A stretch of DNA of 64,000 bases from Chryseobacterium sp. G0201 (GCF_003815655.1 NZ_CP033917.1:868001-932000); one strand, 5' to 3'; shown: positions 45,390 to 55,383, counted from the stretch's first letter. Notes: generated by a model from the sequence alone, not told the origin. Translations and numbers: made by a program.

Positions 45390-45785
45390 GGGGTTGACTG
45401 GTTTCGACAGCAAGGTCAATGGGTAAGTAAGCATGCAGAGAACCGTAGCGCGATCTCTTTAATCCCTTGCTACAAACTTTTAACTGGCAACGAAGAGTTC
45501 GCTCTTGCAGCTTAATCCGAATAAAGTAAGATTCAAGCGCTTTCCCGAAGATAGTAAGGAAGCAAGATGTCTCACAAATGCTCCGTTCTACGGCGTTTGA
45601 TCCTGAGATATAGGAATGTAGAAATAAGGTTTTAGATGCTTTGGCTAAAACTCGAAAATTTTAGAAGATAACCTGGAAGTTGGGTGTCTGCTCTCTGCCT
45701 CCAGTCGAAAACCAATAGCAGAATAAGCATGTAGAAATCTTATGTATTGCTTGTTTGGACGAGGGTTCGAATCCCTCCAACTCCA
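45390..45785 (+). ncRNA. ssrA: tmRNA (ssrA)
   Basis: 396 nt one-piece tmRNA. The 5' GGGGTTGACTGGTTTCGACAG and 3' GGGTTCGAATCCCTCCAACTCC form the tRNA-like domain, with acceptor arms GGGGTTG/CAACTCC. CCA is not encoded. The internal frame ends …GNEEFALAA-stop at about 45512, giving the proteolysis tag tail; the preceding codons read CYKLLT, and the exact resume codon was not fixed. It releases ribosomes stalled on broken messages and tags the product for degradation. It is transcribed away from rpsU. Confidence 0.97.
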
Positions 45786-46272
45786 CAAAAACGTTGTAAA
45801 ATATTAATCTTAAAAATTTTGCAACGTTTTTTTCATTTTTTTCCAAATTTAACAACAAAAGCTTTGACCAAATCTTATCAAAGCTGACATCAGAATATAA
45901 AACAAATTTTCATTAATACCTTAAAACAACATTACCATTTAATTAAAATAATTAACGCTTTTACTGATACTTTTCAAATCAGTTACTTTCACCAATGTTT
46001 TAAGTGGCTCATTATATTGAATTTCAATATTATTAATTATCTGATCATCAATATTATTATCAAACTTTTTGGCAAAAAGATGATTTCTTTTTAATCTTCA
46101 AATTTCATTTTATATTATTTTAAAACTATGAATGTTTACAACTTATTTTATAAAGTATTAATAGACATTTTTATCAATATACGATAATCAAACCAACCTT
46201 CCATTAATGATATTTAATTGATTATATTTGATTTTTACTATAGAAAACAATATTAAACTTATATTTTGGTCA
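45786..46272. other. AT-rich intergenic region
   Basis: About 490 bp between tmRNA and the ATPase gene. The first 45 bp contain AACGTTGTAAAAT… TTTTGCAACGTTTTTTT, a stem (AACGTTG/CAACGTT, 45789-45829) with a T-run that should terminate ssrA. Beyond that I see no ORF, tRNA or strong repeat. Confidence 0.6.
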
Positions 46273-46280
46273 TATTTTTG
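46273..46280 (+). promoter_or_regulatory. -7 box of the orphan ATPase gene
   Basis: TATTTTTG, 40 bp upstream of the ATG at 46321. No -33 TTG at normal spacing. Confidence 0.45.
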
Positions 46281-46320
46281 TTAAAAACATATTCATTAAA
46301 AATATTGACCTCAAAATAAA

Positions 46321-47046
46321 ATGACCTATTTATCACGAATTTATTTAAAAGAAAATCATCCGAAAGAATTCCCTTTCGATCTTCCAATTTTTAAAAATGG
46401 ATTAGATTTAAAATTAAAAAATAATGTCACTTTCTTCGTTGGTGAAAACGGAACCGGAAAATCAACTTTAATGGAAAGTATCGCTGATAAATGTGATTTT
46501 AACCTATCTGGCGGCAACCGAAATCACAACTACGAATTTCACAGAACAGAAACAACGTTATCAGATTTTCTCATTCTATCATGGCGAACTAAGATAAATC
46601 AGGGATTTTTTATGCGTGCCGAAAGCTTTTTCAACTTTGCAACTTATATAGATGAAGTAGCAGAACAAGATGCCCGGATTTTGGATGCTTATGGTGGAAA
46701 ATCATTACATAAACAGTCTCATGGCGAGGCGTTTTTAGCATTATTTCATAATCATTTTGACAAAGGCATCTACATTTTAGACGAACCCGAATCTGCTCTT
46801 TCACCACAGCGTCAGCTTGCATTACTTTCCATAATTCATAAGTTGGAAAAAACCGGTAAAGCACAGTTTATCATTGCTACCCACTCCCCCATATTATTAA
46901 GTTATCCAGGCGCAACGATTTTTTCTTTAGACAAAAACCTTGAAATTATTAATTATAAAGATACCGAACATTATCAGATCACAAAAAACTTTTTAGATAA
47001 TCCGGAATTATATTTTCGGCACTTATTCAGTGATAACGATATTTAA
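46321..47046 (+). CDS. small ABC-type (AAA) ATPase
   Basis: 241 aa. Walker A GENGTGKST (41-49), a signature-like SHGEAFLALF (about 138-147) in place of the usual LSGGE, Walker B GIYILDEPESALS, and a switch His in IIATHSPILL. The organisation (no membrane domain, SMC/RecF-like head with a short insertion at 60-110) matches the stand-alone predicted ATPases of COG3910. The role is unknown; ATP-driven conformational coupling to DNA or another protein is possible. There is no partner gene beside it (tmRNA on one side, acpP on the other), so it is not obviously half of a defence or transport pair. Confidence 0.9.
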   Translation: MTYLSRIYLKENHPKEFPFDLPIFKNGLDLKLKNNVTFFVGENGTGKSTLMESIADKCDFNLSGGNRNHNYEFHRTETTLSDFLILSWRTKINQGFFMRAESFFNFATYIDEVAEQDARILDAYGGKSLHKQSHGEAFLALFHNHFDKGIYILDEPESALSPQRQLALLSIIHKLEKTGKAQFIIATHSPILLSYPGATIFSLDKNLEIINYKDTEHYQITKNFLDNPELYFRHLFSDNDI

Positions 47047-47241
47047 GACAGTGTTTTACTCGGTGACAATCCCTATTGTTTTTTTTTAAATACGAATGAA
47101 AAATGAGAAAGATCTTCAAAACCTTTGAAAATATTGAAATATAACCCACTGAAAACGAAAAGACTAAATCTCCGAACTATAAAATAAGGATAGTCTACCC
47201 ACAAAAAAGACTAAAAAAATGTTTTATCCTAAAGAATTTTA

Positions 47242-47249
47242 TATATTTG
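47242..47249 (+). promoter_or_regulatory. -7 box of the acpP operon
   Basis: TATATTTG, 31 bp before the acpP ATG. -33 TTG not seen. Confidence 0.6.
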
Positions 47250-47280
47250 CAGAATCTAACAATTAAAAAAATAATTTACT

Positions 47281-47520
47281 ATGTCAGACATTGCATCAAG
47301 AGTAAAAGCTATCATCGCTGATAAGCTTGACGTTGAAGAAACAGAAGTAACTCCTGAAGCTAGCTTCACTAACGATTTAGGAGCTGATTCATTGGATACA
47401 GTTGAACTAATTATGGAATTTGAAAAAGAATTTAACATTCAAATCCCTGATGATCAAGCTGAAAAAATTACTACTGTAGGGCACGCTATCGCTTATATCG
47501 AAGAAGTAGTAAATAAATAA
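47281..47520 (+). CDS. acpP: acyl carrier protein
   Basis: 79 aa, acidic four-helix ACP. The phosphopantetheine attachment is Ser37 in [10 protein letters not shown]. It carries growing acyl chains in type II fatty-acid synthesis. First gene of acpP-fabF-rnc-IPExxxVDY-pyk, 36 bp before fabF. Confidence 0.98.
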   Translation: MSDIASRVKAIIADKLDVEETEVTPEASFTNDLGADSLDTVELIMEFEKEFNIQIPDDQAEKITTVGHAIAYIEEVVNK

Positions 47521-47556
47521 TATTCTCTTCAACAAAAAAGAAAATTTAAAAAGTTT

Positions 47557-48801
47557 ATGGAATTAAAAAGAGTAGTTGTAACCGGTTTTGGCGCAATAAC
47601 ACCGATTGGAAATAATGCAAAAGAATACTGGGAAAATCTTCTTAAAGGTGAGAGCGGTGCTGCTCCGATTACTCTTTTTGATGCCACAAACTTCAAAACA
47701 AAGTTCGCTTGCGAAGTGAAAGGCTTCGATCCATTGCAACATTTCGATAAGAAAGAGGCAAAGAAAATGGACCGAAATACACAACTTGGAATGGTAGCTG
47801 CCAGAGAGGCAGTTGCACATTCTAGAATAATGGAAGACAATGTAGATAAAAACAGAGTCGGCGTAATTTGGGGTTCCGGAATCGGAGGTTTAGAGACTTT
47901 TGAAACAGAAGTTTTAGGTTGGGCAAATACGGATATTCCGAGATTTAACCCTTTCTTTATTCCTAAAATGATTGCGGATATTACTCCTGGACATATCTCT
48001 ATCGAGTATGGTTTCCACGGACCGAATTATACGACTGTTTCTGCTTGCGCTTCATCTGCAAATGCCATTATTGATTCAAAAATGCTGATCCAGTTAGGAA
48101 AAGCAGACGTGATTGTATGCGGAGGCTCTGAAGCAGCCGTTACAGCAAGTGGTGTTGGCGGATTTAATGCTATGATGGCTCTTTCTACAAGAAATGATGA
48201 TCCTAAAACAGCTTCAAGACCTTTTGACAAAGACAGAGATGGATTTGTATTAGGCGAAGGTGCAGGTACTATTATTCTTGAAGAATATGAGCATGCGGTA
48301 AAACGTGGAGCAACAATCTATGCAGAATTGAAAGGTGGCGGTATGAGTGCAGATGCACATCATATGACGGCACCACATCCTGAAGGGTTAGGAGCTTATT
48401 TAGTAATGAAAAATTGCTTGGAAGATGCAGGGCTAACTGCTGATGAAGTAGATCATATCAACATGCATGGTACATCTACTCCATTAGGAGACGTTGCAGA
48501 ATCTAGCGCAATATCAAAATTACTAGGCGAGCACGCTTACGACATTCAGATTAATTCTACAAAATCAATGACAGGTCACCTTTTGGGTGCAGCCGGAGTT
48601 ATTGAGGCTATTGCAGTGTTAGGAACTATTATTCATGGTATCGTTCCTCCAACCATCAACCATTTTACTGATGATGAAAATATCGACAGCAGACTTAATT
48701 TTACATTTAACGAAGCAGCGAAAAAAGACGTAAAAGTAGCCATGAGTAATACTTTTGGATTTGGTGGGCACAATGCTTGCGTTCTATTTACGAAAATCTA
48801 A
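47557..48801 (+). CDS. fabF: beta-ketoacyl-ACP synthase II
   Basis: 414 aa, full length. The Cys-His-His catalytic set is intact: Cys164 (VSACASSANA), His304 (NMHGTSTPLGD), His341 (SMTGHLLGAAG). The Gly-rich C-terminus SNTFGFGGHNACVLF is present. It elongates acyl-ACP by condensation with malonyl-ACP. The stop is 9 bp before the rnc start. Confidence 0.98.
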   Translation: MELKRVVVTGFGAITPIGNNAKEYWENLLKGESGAAPITLFDATNFKTKFACEVKGFDPLQHFDKKEAKKMDRNTQLGMVAAREAVAHSRIMEDNVDKNRVGVIWGSGIGGLETFETEVLGWANTDIPRFNPFFIPKMIADITPGHISIEYGFHGPNYTTVSACASSANAIIDSKMLIQLGKADVIVCGGSEAAVTASGVGGFNAMMALSTRNDDPKTASRPFDKDRDGFVLGEGAGTIILEEYEHAVKRGATIYAELKGGGMSADAHHMTAPHPEGLGAYLVMKNCLEDAGLTADEVDHINMHGTSTPLGDVAESSAISKLLGEHAYDIQINSTKSMTGHLLGAAGVIEAIAVLGTIIHGIVPPTINHFTDDENIDSRLNFTFNEAAKKDVKVAMSNTFGFGGHNACVLFTKI

Positions 48802-48810
48802 ATTTACTGA

Positions 48811-49569
48811 ATGGAGTTAAAGAAATACATTTCTAAATTCCTTCTCAAAAAAAGAAAAAAATTATCGGAAAGAGATACTTTCCTTAGTACTCATCTAAAC
48901 AAGATGCTAGGTGCTGAGGTACAAAATGTTGCTCTTTACCGTGAAGCTTTTTCTTTGAAAAGCTCTTCTAAAAATCAAGACAGCAATTACGAAAGACTTG
49001 AATTTTTGGGAGATTCTGTTTTGGGTACAATTATTTCTTGTCATTTGTTCCAAGCTTATCCTCAGGCTAATGAAGGATATCTAACACAAATGAAATCTAA
49101 GATTGTTAATAGGAAGAATCTTAATAAATTAGGTGAAGACTTAAAACTTACAGACCTTTTGTTGAAACAAAATTCTGTGGCTTTAGGCGAAAATATCTCC
49201 GGAAATTTATTTGAAGCGTTAATCGGTGCTGTTTATCTCGATTTTCATTATGATACCTGTAAGAAGATCATCTTGGAAAGACTTTTAACACCATCCGAAA
49301 TAAATAAGCTTGAAAATAAGATTGTAAGCTACAAAGGTCTTCTGCTAGAATGGAGCCAGAAGAAGAAATTGAATATAAAGTACGAGACTTGTGAGGAAGT
49401 CCAGGTAAATAAAGCGATCATCTTCCGATGTCATGTTTGGCTTGGAGAAGAAAAGATTGCTAATGCCACGGAAACTTCCAAAAAGAAAGCAGAAGAGAAG
49501 GCAGCACAGAGGGCATTTTATATTTTAAACAAAAAAGAAAATATACTTGGAAATCCAAAAACTTTATGA
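48811..49569 (+). CDS. rnc: ribonuclease III
   Basis: 252 aa. The RNase III signature ERLEFLGDSV is at residues 61-70, the second acidic cluster in ISGNLFEALIGAVYLD, and a C-terminal double-stranded-RNA-binding domain (about 167-240: YKGLLLEWSQKK… ETSKKKAEEKAAQRAF). It cleaves structured RNAs including rRNA precursors. The end overlaps the next gene by 23 bp. Confidence 0.97.
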   Translation: MELKKYISKFLLKKRKKLSERDTFLSTHLNKMLGAEVQNVALYREAFSLKSSSKNQDSNYERLEFLGDSVLGTIISCHLFQAYPQANEGYLTQMKSKIVNRKNLNKLGEDLKLTDLLLKQNSVALGENISGNLFEALIGAVYLDFHYDTCKKIILERLLTPSEINKLENKIVSYKGLLLEWSQKKKLNIKYETCEEVQVNKAIIFRCHVWLGEEKIANATETSKKKAEEKAAQRAFYILNKKENILGNPKTL

Positions 49570-50020
49570 TCTAGACGATATAGAATTTGAAGATATTGCC
49601 ATAGGATTGGTAAGATTAGCAAGAAATATACCCGATCATGAGTTTTTTTTTAAAATAAATCAAAATAATGATCTTGCTTTTTCAAGAAAGAAAGATGTGA
49701 TTCTACATGGAGCTTATTTTGATTATCATTTTCCAAGATTTGAGGCATACCACAAGTTTACAAAGACTTGCTTTACTTTCATTTCCAACAGATCATCAGA
49801 AAGTAGACAAAAAAAGTTACAAACTGAGCTCTTTACAGAAGAAGAGAATATTAAATTTTTATTAAATAATCAGGTAGATGTAGAATATATTCTGCATAGT
49901 TCGGAACAGTTTCCTGATTTTTCCGTAATTTTGCTCCCTGAAAATCTTGTTTTTCCAATTCAAGATTATACACTAAGTTCTGAAGAAGAACTTTATCAAA
50001 TTATCCAGTATTATGAATAA
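49547..50020 (+). CDS. IPExxxVDY family protein
   Basis: 157 aa, a small Bacteroidetes family of unknown function usually located between rnc and pyk, as here. Family landmarks: GLVRLARNIPDHEFFFKINQ, the aromatic-rich middle (ILHGAYFDYHFPRFEAYHKF), and LLNNQVDVEYIL with 'PDFSVILLPEN'. The protein has no internal Met, and the first plausible start is the TTG at 49547, 23 bp inside rnc. Its stop overlaps the pyk start by 8 bp. The overlaps suggest translational coupling across the three genes. Confidence 0.9.
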   Translation: MEIQKLYDLDDIEFEDIAIGLVRLARNIPDHEFFFKINQNNDLAFSRKKDVILHGAYFDYHFPRFEAYHKFTKTCFTFISNRSSESRQKKLQTELFTEEENIKFLLNNQVDVEYILHSSEQFPDFSVILLPENLVFPIQDYTLSSEEELYQIIQYYE

Positions 50021-51458
50021 GTATTTAAAGAAGACAAAAATTATCGCAACACTTGGGCCGGCTTCATCATCAAAAGAAGTTATGTTAGGACTTATGAGAG
50101 CAGGTGTTGACGTTTTTAGAATAAATTTTTCACATGCAGATTACGATCTTGTTCGTACTAATATTGATGCTATTAGAGAGCTTAATAAAGAACACGGATA
50201 TTCTGTAAGTATTTTAGGAGATCTACAAGGTCCCAAATTAAGAGTTGGGGTTGTAAAAGAGGGTTCTTATCTTAATCCTGGAGATATTCTTACTTTCACC
50301 AACGAAAAGATGGAAGGAGACTCTACTAAGGTCTATATGACTTACCAACAGTTTCCTCAGGATGTAAATGTAGGTGAGAAAATCCTTATTGATGATGGAA
50401 AACTAATGTTGGAGGTTATTGAAACCAACAAAATAGATACAGTAAAAGCAAAAACAATTCAAGGGGGACCTTTGAGTTCTAAAAAAGGAGTAAACCTTCC
50501 TAATACGAACGTTTCTCTTCCTGCTTTGACAGAAAAAGATATTCAGGATGCTAATTTCATGCTTGACATGGAGGTTGACTGGATCGCTTTGTCATTCGTT
50601 CGTCACGCTCAAGATATTATCGACTTGAAAGAGCTTATCAAAAAGCACCCGAACGGAAAATTCAAAACGCCAATCATTGCTAAAATTGAAAAGCCTGAAG
50701 GTGTTAAAAACATCGACGAAATTCTATTGGAATGTGACGGTTTGATGGTTGCACGTGGAGATCTAGGTGTTGAAGTTCCTATGGAAGAAGTTCCTGCAAT
50801 TCAGAAAAACCTGGTTGAAAAAGCGAGATTCTATTCTAAGCCTGTTATTATCGCAACTCAAATGATGGAAACGATGATCAACAGCTTAACTCCAACAAGA
50901 GCAGAGGTAAATGACGTTGCCAATTCTGTATTGGACGGTGCTGATGCTGTAATGCTTTCAGGAGAAACTTCTGTAGGTAGATATCCTGTACAGGTTGTTG
51001 AAAATATGGCTAAAATTGTCTTGAATATTGAAAAGACGAGCTTTTATCAACACAAGAATGAGCCGATGGAAAAAGACTATAACTGTATTGATGAGAGATT
51101 CATCACAAACAGAGTATGTCTTGCGGCTGTTAGAATTGCAAAAACTACAAACGTTTCAGCGATTGTTACTTTAACGCATTCAGGATATACGGCTTTCCAG
51201 CTTTCTGCACACAGACCAAATTCTCATATCATTGTTTACAGTGGTAACAAAAGAGTAATCACGATGCTAAACCTACTTTGGGGAGTTCGTGCTTATTACT
51301 ATGACATGAAAAAGCCTACTGACGAAACAATTATCCAGGTAAACATGTTGACGCATAATCACGGTTATATTGAAACCGGAGATTTCGTAATCAACATCAA
51401 TGCTACTCCATCTTACGAAGGTGGTAAAACGAATACATTAAGATTGACTACTGTTTAA
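50013..51458 (+). CDS. pyk: pyruvate kinase
   Basis: 481 aa. Typical sequence: KTKIIATLGPASS, VFRINFSH, the substrate/Mg region (IIAKIEKPEG, DGLMVARGDLGVEVP) and VIIATQMMETMI. The C-terminal regulatory domain is short (to TNTLRLTTV). It makes pyruvate and ATP from phosphoenolpyruvate. Last gene of the acpP operon, followed by a strong terminator. Confidence 0.98.
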   Translation: MNKYLKKTKIIATLGPASSSKEVMLGLMRAGVDVFRINFSHADYDLVRTNIDAIRELNKEHGYSVSILGDLQGPKLRVGVVKEGSYLNPGDILTFTNEKMEGDSTKVYMTYQQFPQDVNVGEKILIDDGKLMLEVIETNKIDTVKAKTIQGGPLSSKKGVNLPNTNVSLPALTEKDIQDANFMLDMEVDWIALSFVRHAQDIIDLKELIKKHPNGKFKTPIIAKIEKPEGVKNIDEILLECDGLMVARGDLGVEVPMEEVPAIQKNLVEKARFYSKPVIIATQMMETMINSLTPTRAEVNDVANSVLDGADAVMLSGETSVGRYPVQVVENMAKIVLNIEKTSFYQHKNEPMEKDYNCIDERFITNRVCLAAVRIAKTTNVSAIVTLTHSGYTAFQLSAHRPNSHIIVYSGNKRVITMLNLLWGVRAYYYDMKKPTDETIIQVNMLTHNHGYIETGDFVININATPSYEGGKTNTLRLTTV

Positions 51459-51474
51459 TTTTAATCACATAAAT

Positions 51475-51506
51475 AAAAAACTCTCGATATTCTCGAGAGT
51501 TTTTTG
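51475..51506. terminator. terminator after pyk (bidirectional)
   Basis: Stem AACTCTCGA/TCGAGAGTT with a 5-nt loop, T6 on the plus strand and A-run upstream, between the convergent pyk and aldehyde dehydrogenase genes. Confidence 0.88.
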
Positions 51507-51540
51507 TTGTATATACTGGAAATGTAATCATTTAAAAGGA

Positions 51541-52833
51541 TTAATCCCCTACAATCGTTTTAGCAGTTACAAACTCCTTTAAAGCATGCAAAGAAAGCTC
51601 GGTTCCATATCCTGAAGCCTTTGTTCCGCCAAAAGGAAAACGGGGGTCAGAACTTGTCATTCTGTTGATATTTACTGTTCCTGAGTCTAAGTTTTCAATA
51701 AAAAATAATTGACGATCTTTATTATTCGTCCAAACCGAGTTAGAAAGTCCAAACGGAATATCATTGGCCATTTGCAAGGCTTCATCGTCACTTTTAAAGG
51801 TCATAATCATTCCAAGCGGTCCGAATAATTCTTCCTGCAGAATAGAATTGCCTTCCTGTACTCTGATCAATCCCGGATTAAATTCAGTATCAGAAATTCT
51901 TTCCAATGGAATAATAATTTCTGCTCCGTTTTCTAACGCTTTTTTGAATTGATTTTCAAGATCATCTGCTAAATCAGGTCTTGCCATTCCACCAATCAGA
52001 GTTTCTTTATCCCTCGGATCTGCAGGAATGTATTTTTTATATTCTTCAATGAATTTCGGAAGAAACTCATCTTCTATTTTCTCATCAATGATAAATCTTT
52101 TTGCAGCAGTACAAGTCTGTCCACAATTTTGAAGCCTTGATTTCACTCCTTCTTTTGCAGCTTTATCAAGATCAGCATCCTCAAAAATAATAAAAGCATC
52201 ACTTCCACCTAATTCAAGTAAAGATTTTTTGATATTTAAACCTGCTATTGAAGCCACTTCCCCTCCAGCTTTCCCACTACCGGTCAGGCTCACTCCTTTT
52301 ACTGTATCGTGCTCAAGAATTCCTTTTACTTCTTTATGCCCGACTTCCAGATTTTGGAAAATACCTTCCGGAAAACCGGCTTCCAATAAAACTTGTTCGA
52401 TAGCATTTCCGCTGCCGAAACAAATTGAAGCATGTTTCAGAACAACAGTATTTCCCGCCAAAATTGCAGGAACAGCAAATCTCAATACCTGCCAAAATGG
52501 AAAATTCCAAGGCATTACCCCTAAAATAACTCCTTTTGGAGCATAATGAACTTCAGAATACGTAAATTCAGAATCAATTTTTTCTGGTTTTAAAATATTT
52601 TCTGCATCAGCATAATAATTCATCATTAAAGCACATTTCTCCACCTCAGCAATCGATTGTGAAATCGGTTTGTTCATTTCTGTGGTAATGATTGCTCCAA
52701 ATTTTTCAGAATTATTCTTCAAAATTTCAGCAGCTTTTCTGATTAATCCTTGTCTTTCCTCAAACGACACCTTTTTCCAACTCGAAAAAGCCAAGTCAGC
52801 TTTAATAAGCTTGTTCTCAATTAATTGTTCCAT
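51541..52833 (-). CDS. NAD(P)-dependent aldehyde dehydrogenase (succinate-semialdehyde type)
   Basis: 430 aa, 25-60 residues shorter than common family members because the N-terminus is short. The active site is complete: VMPWNFPFWQ with Asn110, Glu207 (LELGGSDAF), Cys241 (NCGQTCTAAKR). The sequence resembles YneI/GabD2-like succinate-semialdehyde dehydrogenases, but the substrate is not certain. Its 130-bp upstream region has a possible -7 box (52906-52913, TAAATTTG on the minus strand) and an 8-bp hairpin ATGCTTTT/AAAAGCAT (52874-52894) that may end hutG. Neighbouring hut genes suggest amino-acid catabolism. Confidence 0.93.
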   Translation of the reverse strand: MEQLIENKLIKADLAFSSWKKVSFEERQGLIRKAAEILKNNSEKFGAIITTEMNKPISQSIAEVEKCALMMNYYADAENILKPEKIDSEFTYSEVHYAPKGVILGVMPWNFPFWQVLRFAVPAILAGNTVVLKHASICFGSGNAIEQVLLEAGFPEGIFQNLEVGHKEVKGILEHDTVKGVSLTGSGKAGGEVASIAGLNIKKSLLELGGSDAFIIFEDADLDKAAKEGVKSRLQNCGQTCTAAKRFIIDEKIEDEFLPKFIEEYKKYIPADPRDKETLIGGMARPDLADDLENQFKKALENGAEIIIPLERISDTEFNPGLIRVQEGNSILQEELFGPLGMIMTFKSDDEALQMANDIPFGLSNSVWTNNKDRQLFFIENLDSGTVNINRMTSSDPRFPFGGTKASGYGTELSLHALKEFVTAKTIVGD

Positions 52834-52967
52834 AACGTAATTCTCAATTTAAATTCAAATAATGAATTTATAAATGCTTTTCTCTTAAAAGCATGATCAA
52901 AGCAACAAATTTAGTTCCTTTAGATTAAATAAAATAATGATTTTTTCTATTGAATATATTAGTTATG

Positions 52968-53888
52968 TCATACCATAAACCATTCGTTCACCAAACAAGA
53001 TGCTAATCTTGCTGTTCTGTCCTGAATATCATAGCTTGGATTAACTTCAGCGACATCTAACGCGATCAGTTTTGGGTTCTTTAAAATATGCCTGTAAAAA
53101 TGCATAAAAGTAGCATCAGCAAAGATTCCGTTATATGCCGCAGCCGAAACTCCAGGCGCAATGGAAGCATTAAAAACATCCATACAAATGGTGAGATAAG
53201 CAAAATCGACTTCATTCAATAAATCATCAATTCTTTGATAAATTGACGAAAGATTTTCAAAAAACAGTTCATCAGCAAGAATATATTTCATTCCATAATG
53301 ATGAGCGGTATCAAATAGTTTAAGTGTATTTGAATTTCTCTGAATCCCAATATGTAAAGAATTTATCTCACCTTCCTGAGCGATCTGCCAAAATCCGGTT
53401 CCTGAACTCGGTCCTACTCCATTTTCAGGCTGCCTGTTGTCAAAATGGGCATCAATATTAATAATTCCTATTTTTTGCTCAGGAAAAGCCGTTTTTACAC
53501 CAAGATAATGAGCATAAGTCACTTCATGACCACCTCCCAAAACAAGCGATTTCCCGCCTTTCAAAAGAACTTTTGAGACATTTTTTGCAAGATTATTCTG
53601 AGTATTTTCCAAGTTCCCATTCTCACAGGTAATATTTCCAAAATCAAGTAATGAAAAGTCAGGAAGAATCACAGGGAAATTAGACATGTTTTTTCTGATA
53701 ACATCCGGAGCATCTTTTGCTCCCAATCTTCCTTTATTTCTTCTAACTCCCTCATCTACGGCAAAACCGTGTAAAACGAAATCATTAGTTGAAATAGTAT
53801 CGTAATTGCTTTCTTCTCTTACTCTCTGAAATATTCTGTGGAAAAGAGCTTCTTCTCCGTCAAATCTACCTTGCCAAATATTGCTCAT
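52968..53888 (-). CDS. hutG: formimidoylglutamase
   Basis: 306 aa, arginase/ureohydrolase family. Metal-binding motifs: GGGHEVTYAH, NIDAHFDNR and a CMDVF segment (the place of the usual SxDxD), plus 'SGTGFWQIAQ' typical of HutG. It hydrolyses N-formimidoyl-glutamate to glutamate and formamide, the last step of histidine degradation. It follows hutI by 98 bp; hutH and hutU are not in this window. Confidence 0.93.
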   Translation of the reverse strand: MSNIWQGRFDGEEALFHRIFQRVREESNYDTISTNDFVLHGFAVDEGVRRNKGRLGAKDAPDVIRKNMSNFPVILPDFSLLDFGNITCENGNLENTQNNLAKNVSKVLLKGGKSLVLGGGHEVTYAHYLGVKTAFPEQKIGIINIDAHFDNRQPENGVGPSSGTGFWQIAQEGEINSLHIGIQRNSNTLKLFDTAHHYGMKYILADELFFENLSSIYQRIDDLLNEVDFAYLTICMDVFNASIAPGVSAAAYNGIFADATFMHFYRHILKNPKLIALDVAEVNPSYDIQDRTARLASCLVNEWFMV

Positions 53889-53986
53889 TCTTTAATAATT
53901 TTGTGTGTTGCTGTCATATTGAGAAGCATCTTAATCCGATTAATTTAGCTTCCTACAAAATGATAATGTGTATGGTTGGTTATTTT

Positions 53987-55210
53987 TTAAATTTTATTCC
54001 CGTCAATATAGATGTTTTCAGCGTTTAAACTTCCTTGATTATATAAAACATTTTGGAAGTTATTTGTTTTAAAAGTTACAAAATCTGCTTTCAAATCGTT
54101 TTCTAATCTACCTCTATCTTCTAAACCAAGTGCAAATGCCGAACGGAAAGTCATTCCCGCTAAAACTTCTGCTGTGGTTAATTTTTCAAAAGTTGCTAAA
54201 ATTGAAGCCTGAGTAATTAAATTTCCCATCGGTGCAGAACCCGGATTCCAATCACTTGCAATGGCTAAAATTGCTCCTGCATCCAATAATTTTCTGGCCG
54301 GAGTAAATTTTTCTCCCAAACCTAAACTTGCACCAGGAAGAGCTGTTGCAACCGTATCCGATTGAGCTAAAAATGCAATATCTTCATCAATTGTAGCTTC
54401 CAAATGATCTGCAGATTTCGCACCAACCTCAACCGCTATTCTTGAACTTCCGGCTGTAAATTGATCTGCATGAACGGTAATTTCAAAACCTAATTCTTTA
54501 GTTTTAAGCAAGAAATCTTTACTTTCTTCAGGTTGAAATGCTGATTTTTCAATGAAAATATCAACACGCTTTGCTAATCCTTCTTCTTTTACTTTTGGTA
54601 AAATTTCGGTAATGATATAATTTAAATATTCCTGATTGCTACCTTCAAAATCTCTTGGTTTCAAATGGGCAGAAAGACAAGTCGGAACTAAAGTCGCTGT
54701 AGTCTGCTCCTGTGCTTTTTTAATCATTCGAAGCATTTTCAGTTCGTTTTCTACATCAAGACCATATCCGCTTTTTACTTCAATTGTGGTAATTCCTAAT
54801 GAGATCAGAAAATTGATTCTTTCTAATAAAGTTTTTAATAATTCTTCTTCAGAGGCATTTCTTGTATGCTGAACAGAACTCCAGATTCCCCCGCCACTTT
54901 CTGCGATTTCCAGATAAGTTTTTCCGGCATTTCTCATCGCAAAATCATTCGCACGATTACCACCGAAACAAATATGCGTGTGAGAATCTACGAAAGCAGG
55001 AAGAACAATTTGTTCGCCTTCAATGATCTCGATTTCTATATTTTGATTTTCAGATTTTAATTCTTCGAAATTTCCAACACTTTGAATTTTGTTGTCATTT
55101 ACTAAAATTCCTCCATCAGTAATAATTTCTAATTGTTCGTCAGATAATTTTCCTCTTAACGGAAGATTGGCAAGTGTTACAACCTGCTTAAAAGGCCCTA
55201 TAAGTTTCAT
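53987..55210 (-). CDS. hutI: imidazolonepropionase
   Basis: 407 aa, amidohydrolase superfamily. Metal ligands include His77 and His79 (DSHTHICFGG), with later 'ITVHADQF', 'SADHLEATID' and 'ALASDWNPGSAP'-type segments (IASDWNPGSAP). It opens the imidazolone ring in the histidine pathway to give formimidoylglutamate, the substrate of the adjacent hutG. Upstream at 55259-55266 is a possible -7 box (TATTTTTG), though its TTG is only 12 nt away. Confidence 0.95.
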   Translation of the reverse strand: MKLIGPFKQVVTLANLPLRGKLSDEQLEIITDGGILVNDNKIQSVGNFEELKSENQNIEIEIIEGEQIVLPAFVDSHTHICFGGNRANDFAMRNAGKTYLEIAESGGGIWSSVQHTRNASEEELLKTLLERINFLISLGITTIEVKSGYGLDVENELKMLRMIKKAQEQTTATLVPTCLSAHLKPRDFEGSNQEYLNYIITEILPKVKEEGLAKRVDIFIEKSAFQPEESKDFLLKTKELGFEITVHADQFTAGSSRIAVEVGAKSADHLEATIDEDIAFLAQSDTVATALPGASLGLGEKFTPARKLLDAGAILAIASDWNPGSAPMGNLITQASILATFEKLTTAEVLAGMTFRSAFALGLEDRGRLENDLKADFVTFKTNNFQNVLYNQGSLNAENIYIDGNKI

Positions 55211-55383
55211 TATTTATGATTAAGACTAAAAGTCTGTTTTAATTAAAATTTTTCATCTCAAAAATACTTAAAATATCTCAATCTTTTAAAACATAAACAT
55301 TCCCTTTCCCAATGATAGCCCTGCCCTAAATCTCAACCTTAAATAATCTCAACCTCAACCCTAATCTTAACCTCAATTTTTCC

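Noticed and set aside
45661..45858. 65-residue minus-strand ORF with 'ELEGFEPSSKQ'
   Set aside because: Antisense to the 3' tRNA-like end of tmRNA; no support as a gene.
46321..47046. Orphan ATPase as part of a defence system
   Set aside because: No nuclease, toxin or TOPRIM partner on either side; neighbours are tmRNA and fatty-acid genes.
55325..55378. CRISPR-like appearance of TC-rich repeats
   Set aside because: Units are short, imperfect and have no spacers; no cas gene nearby.
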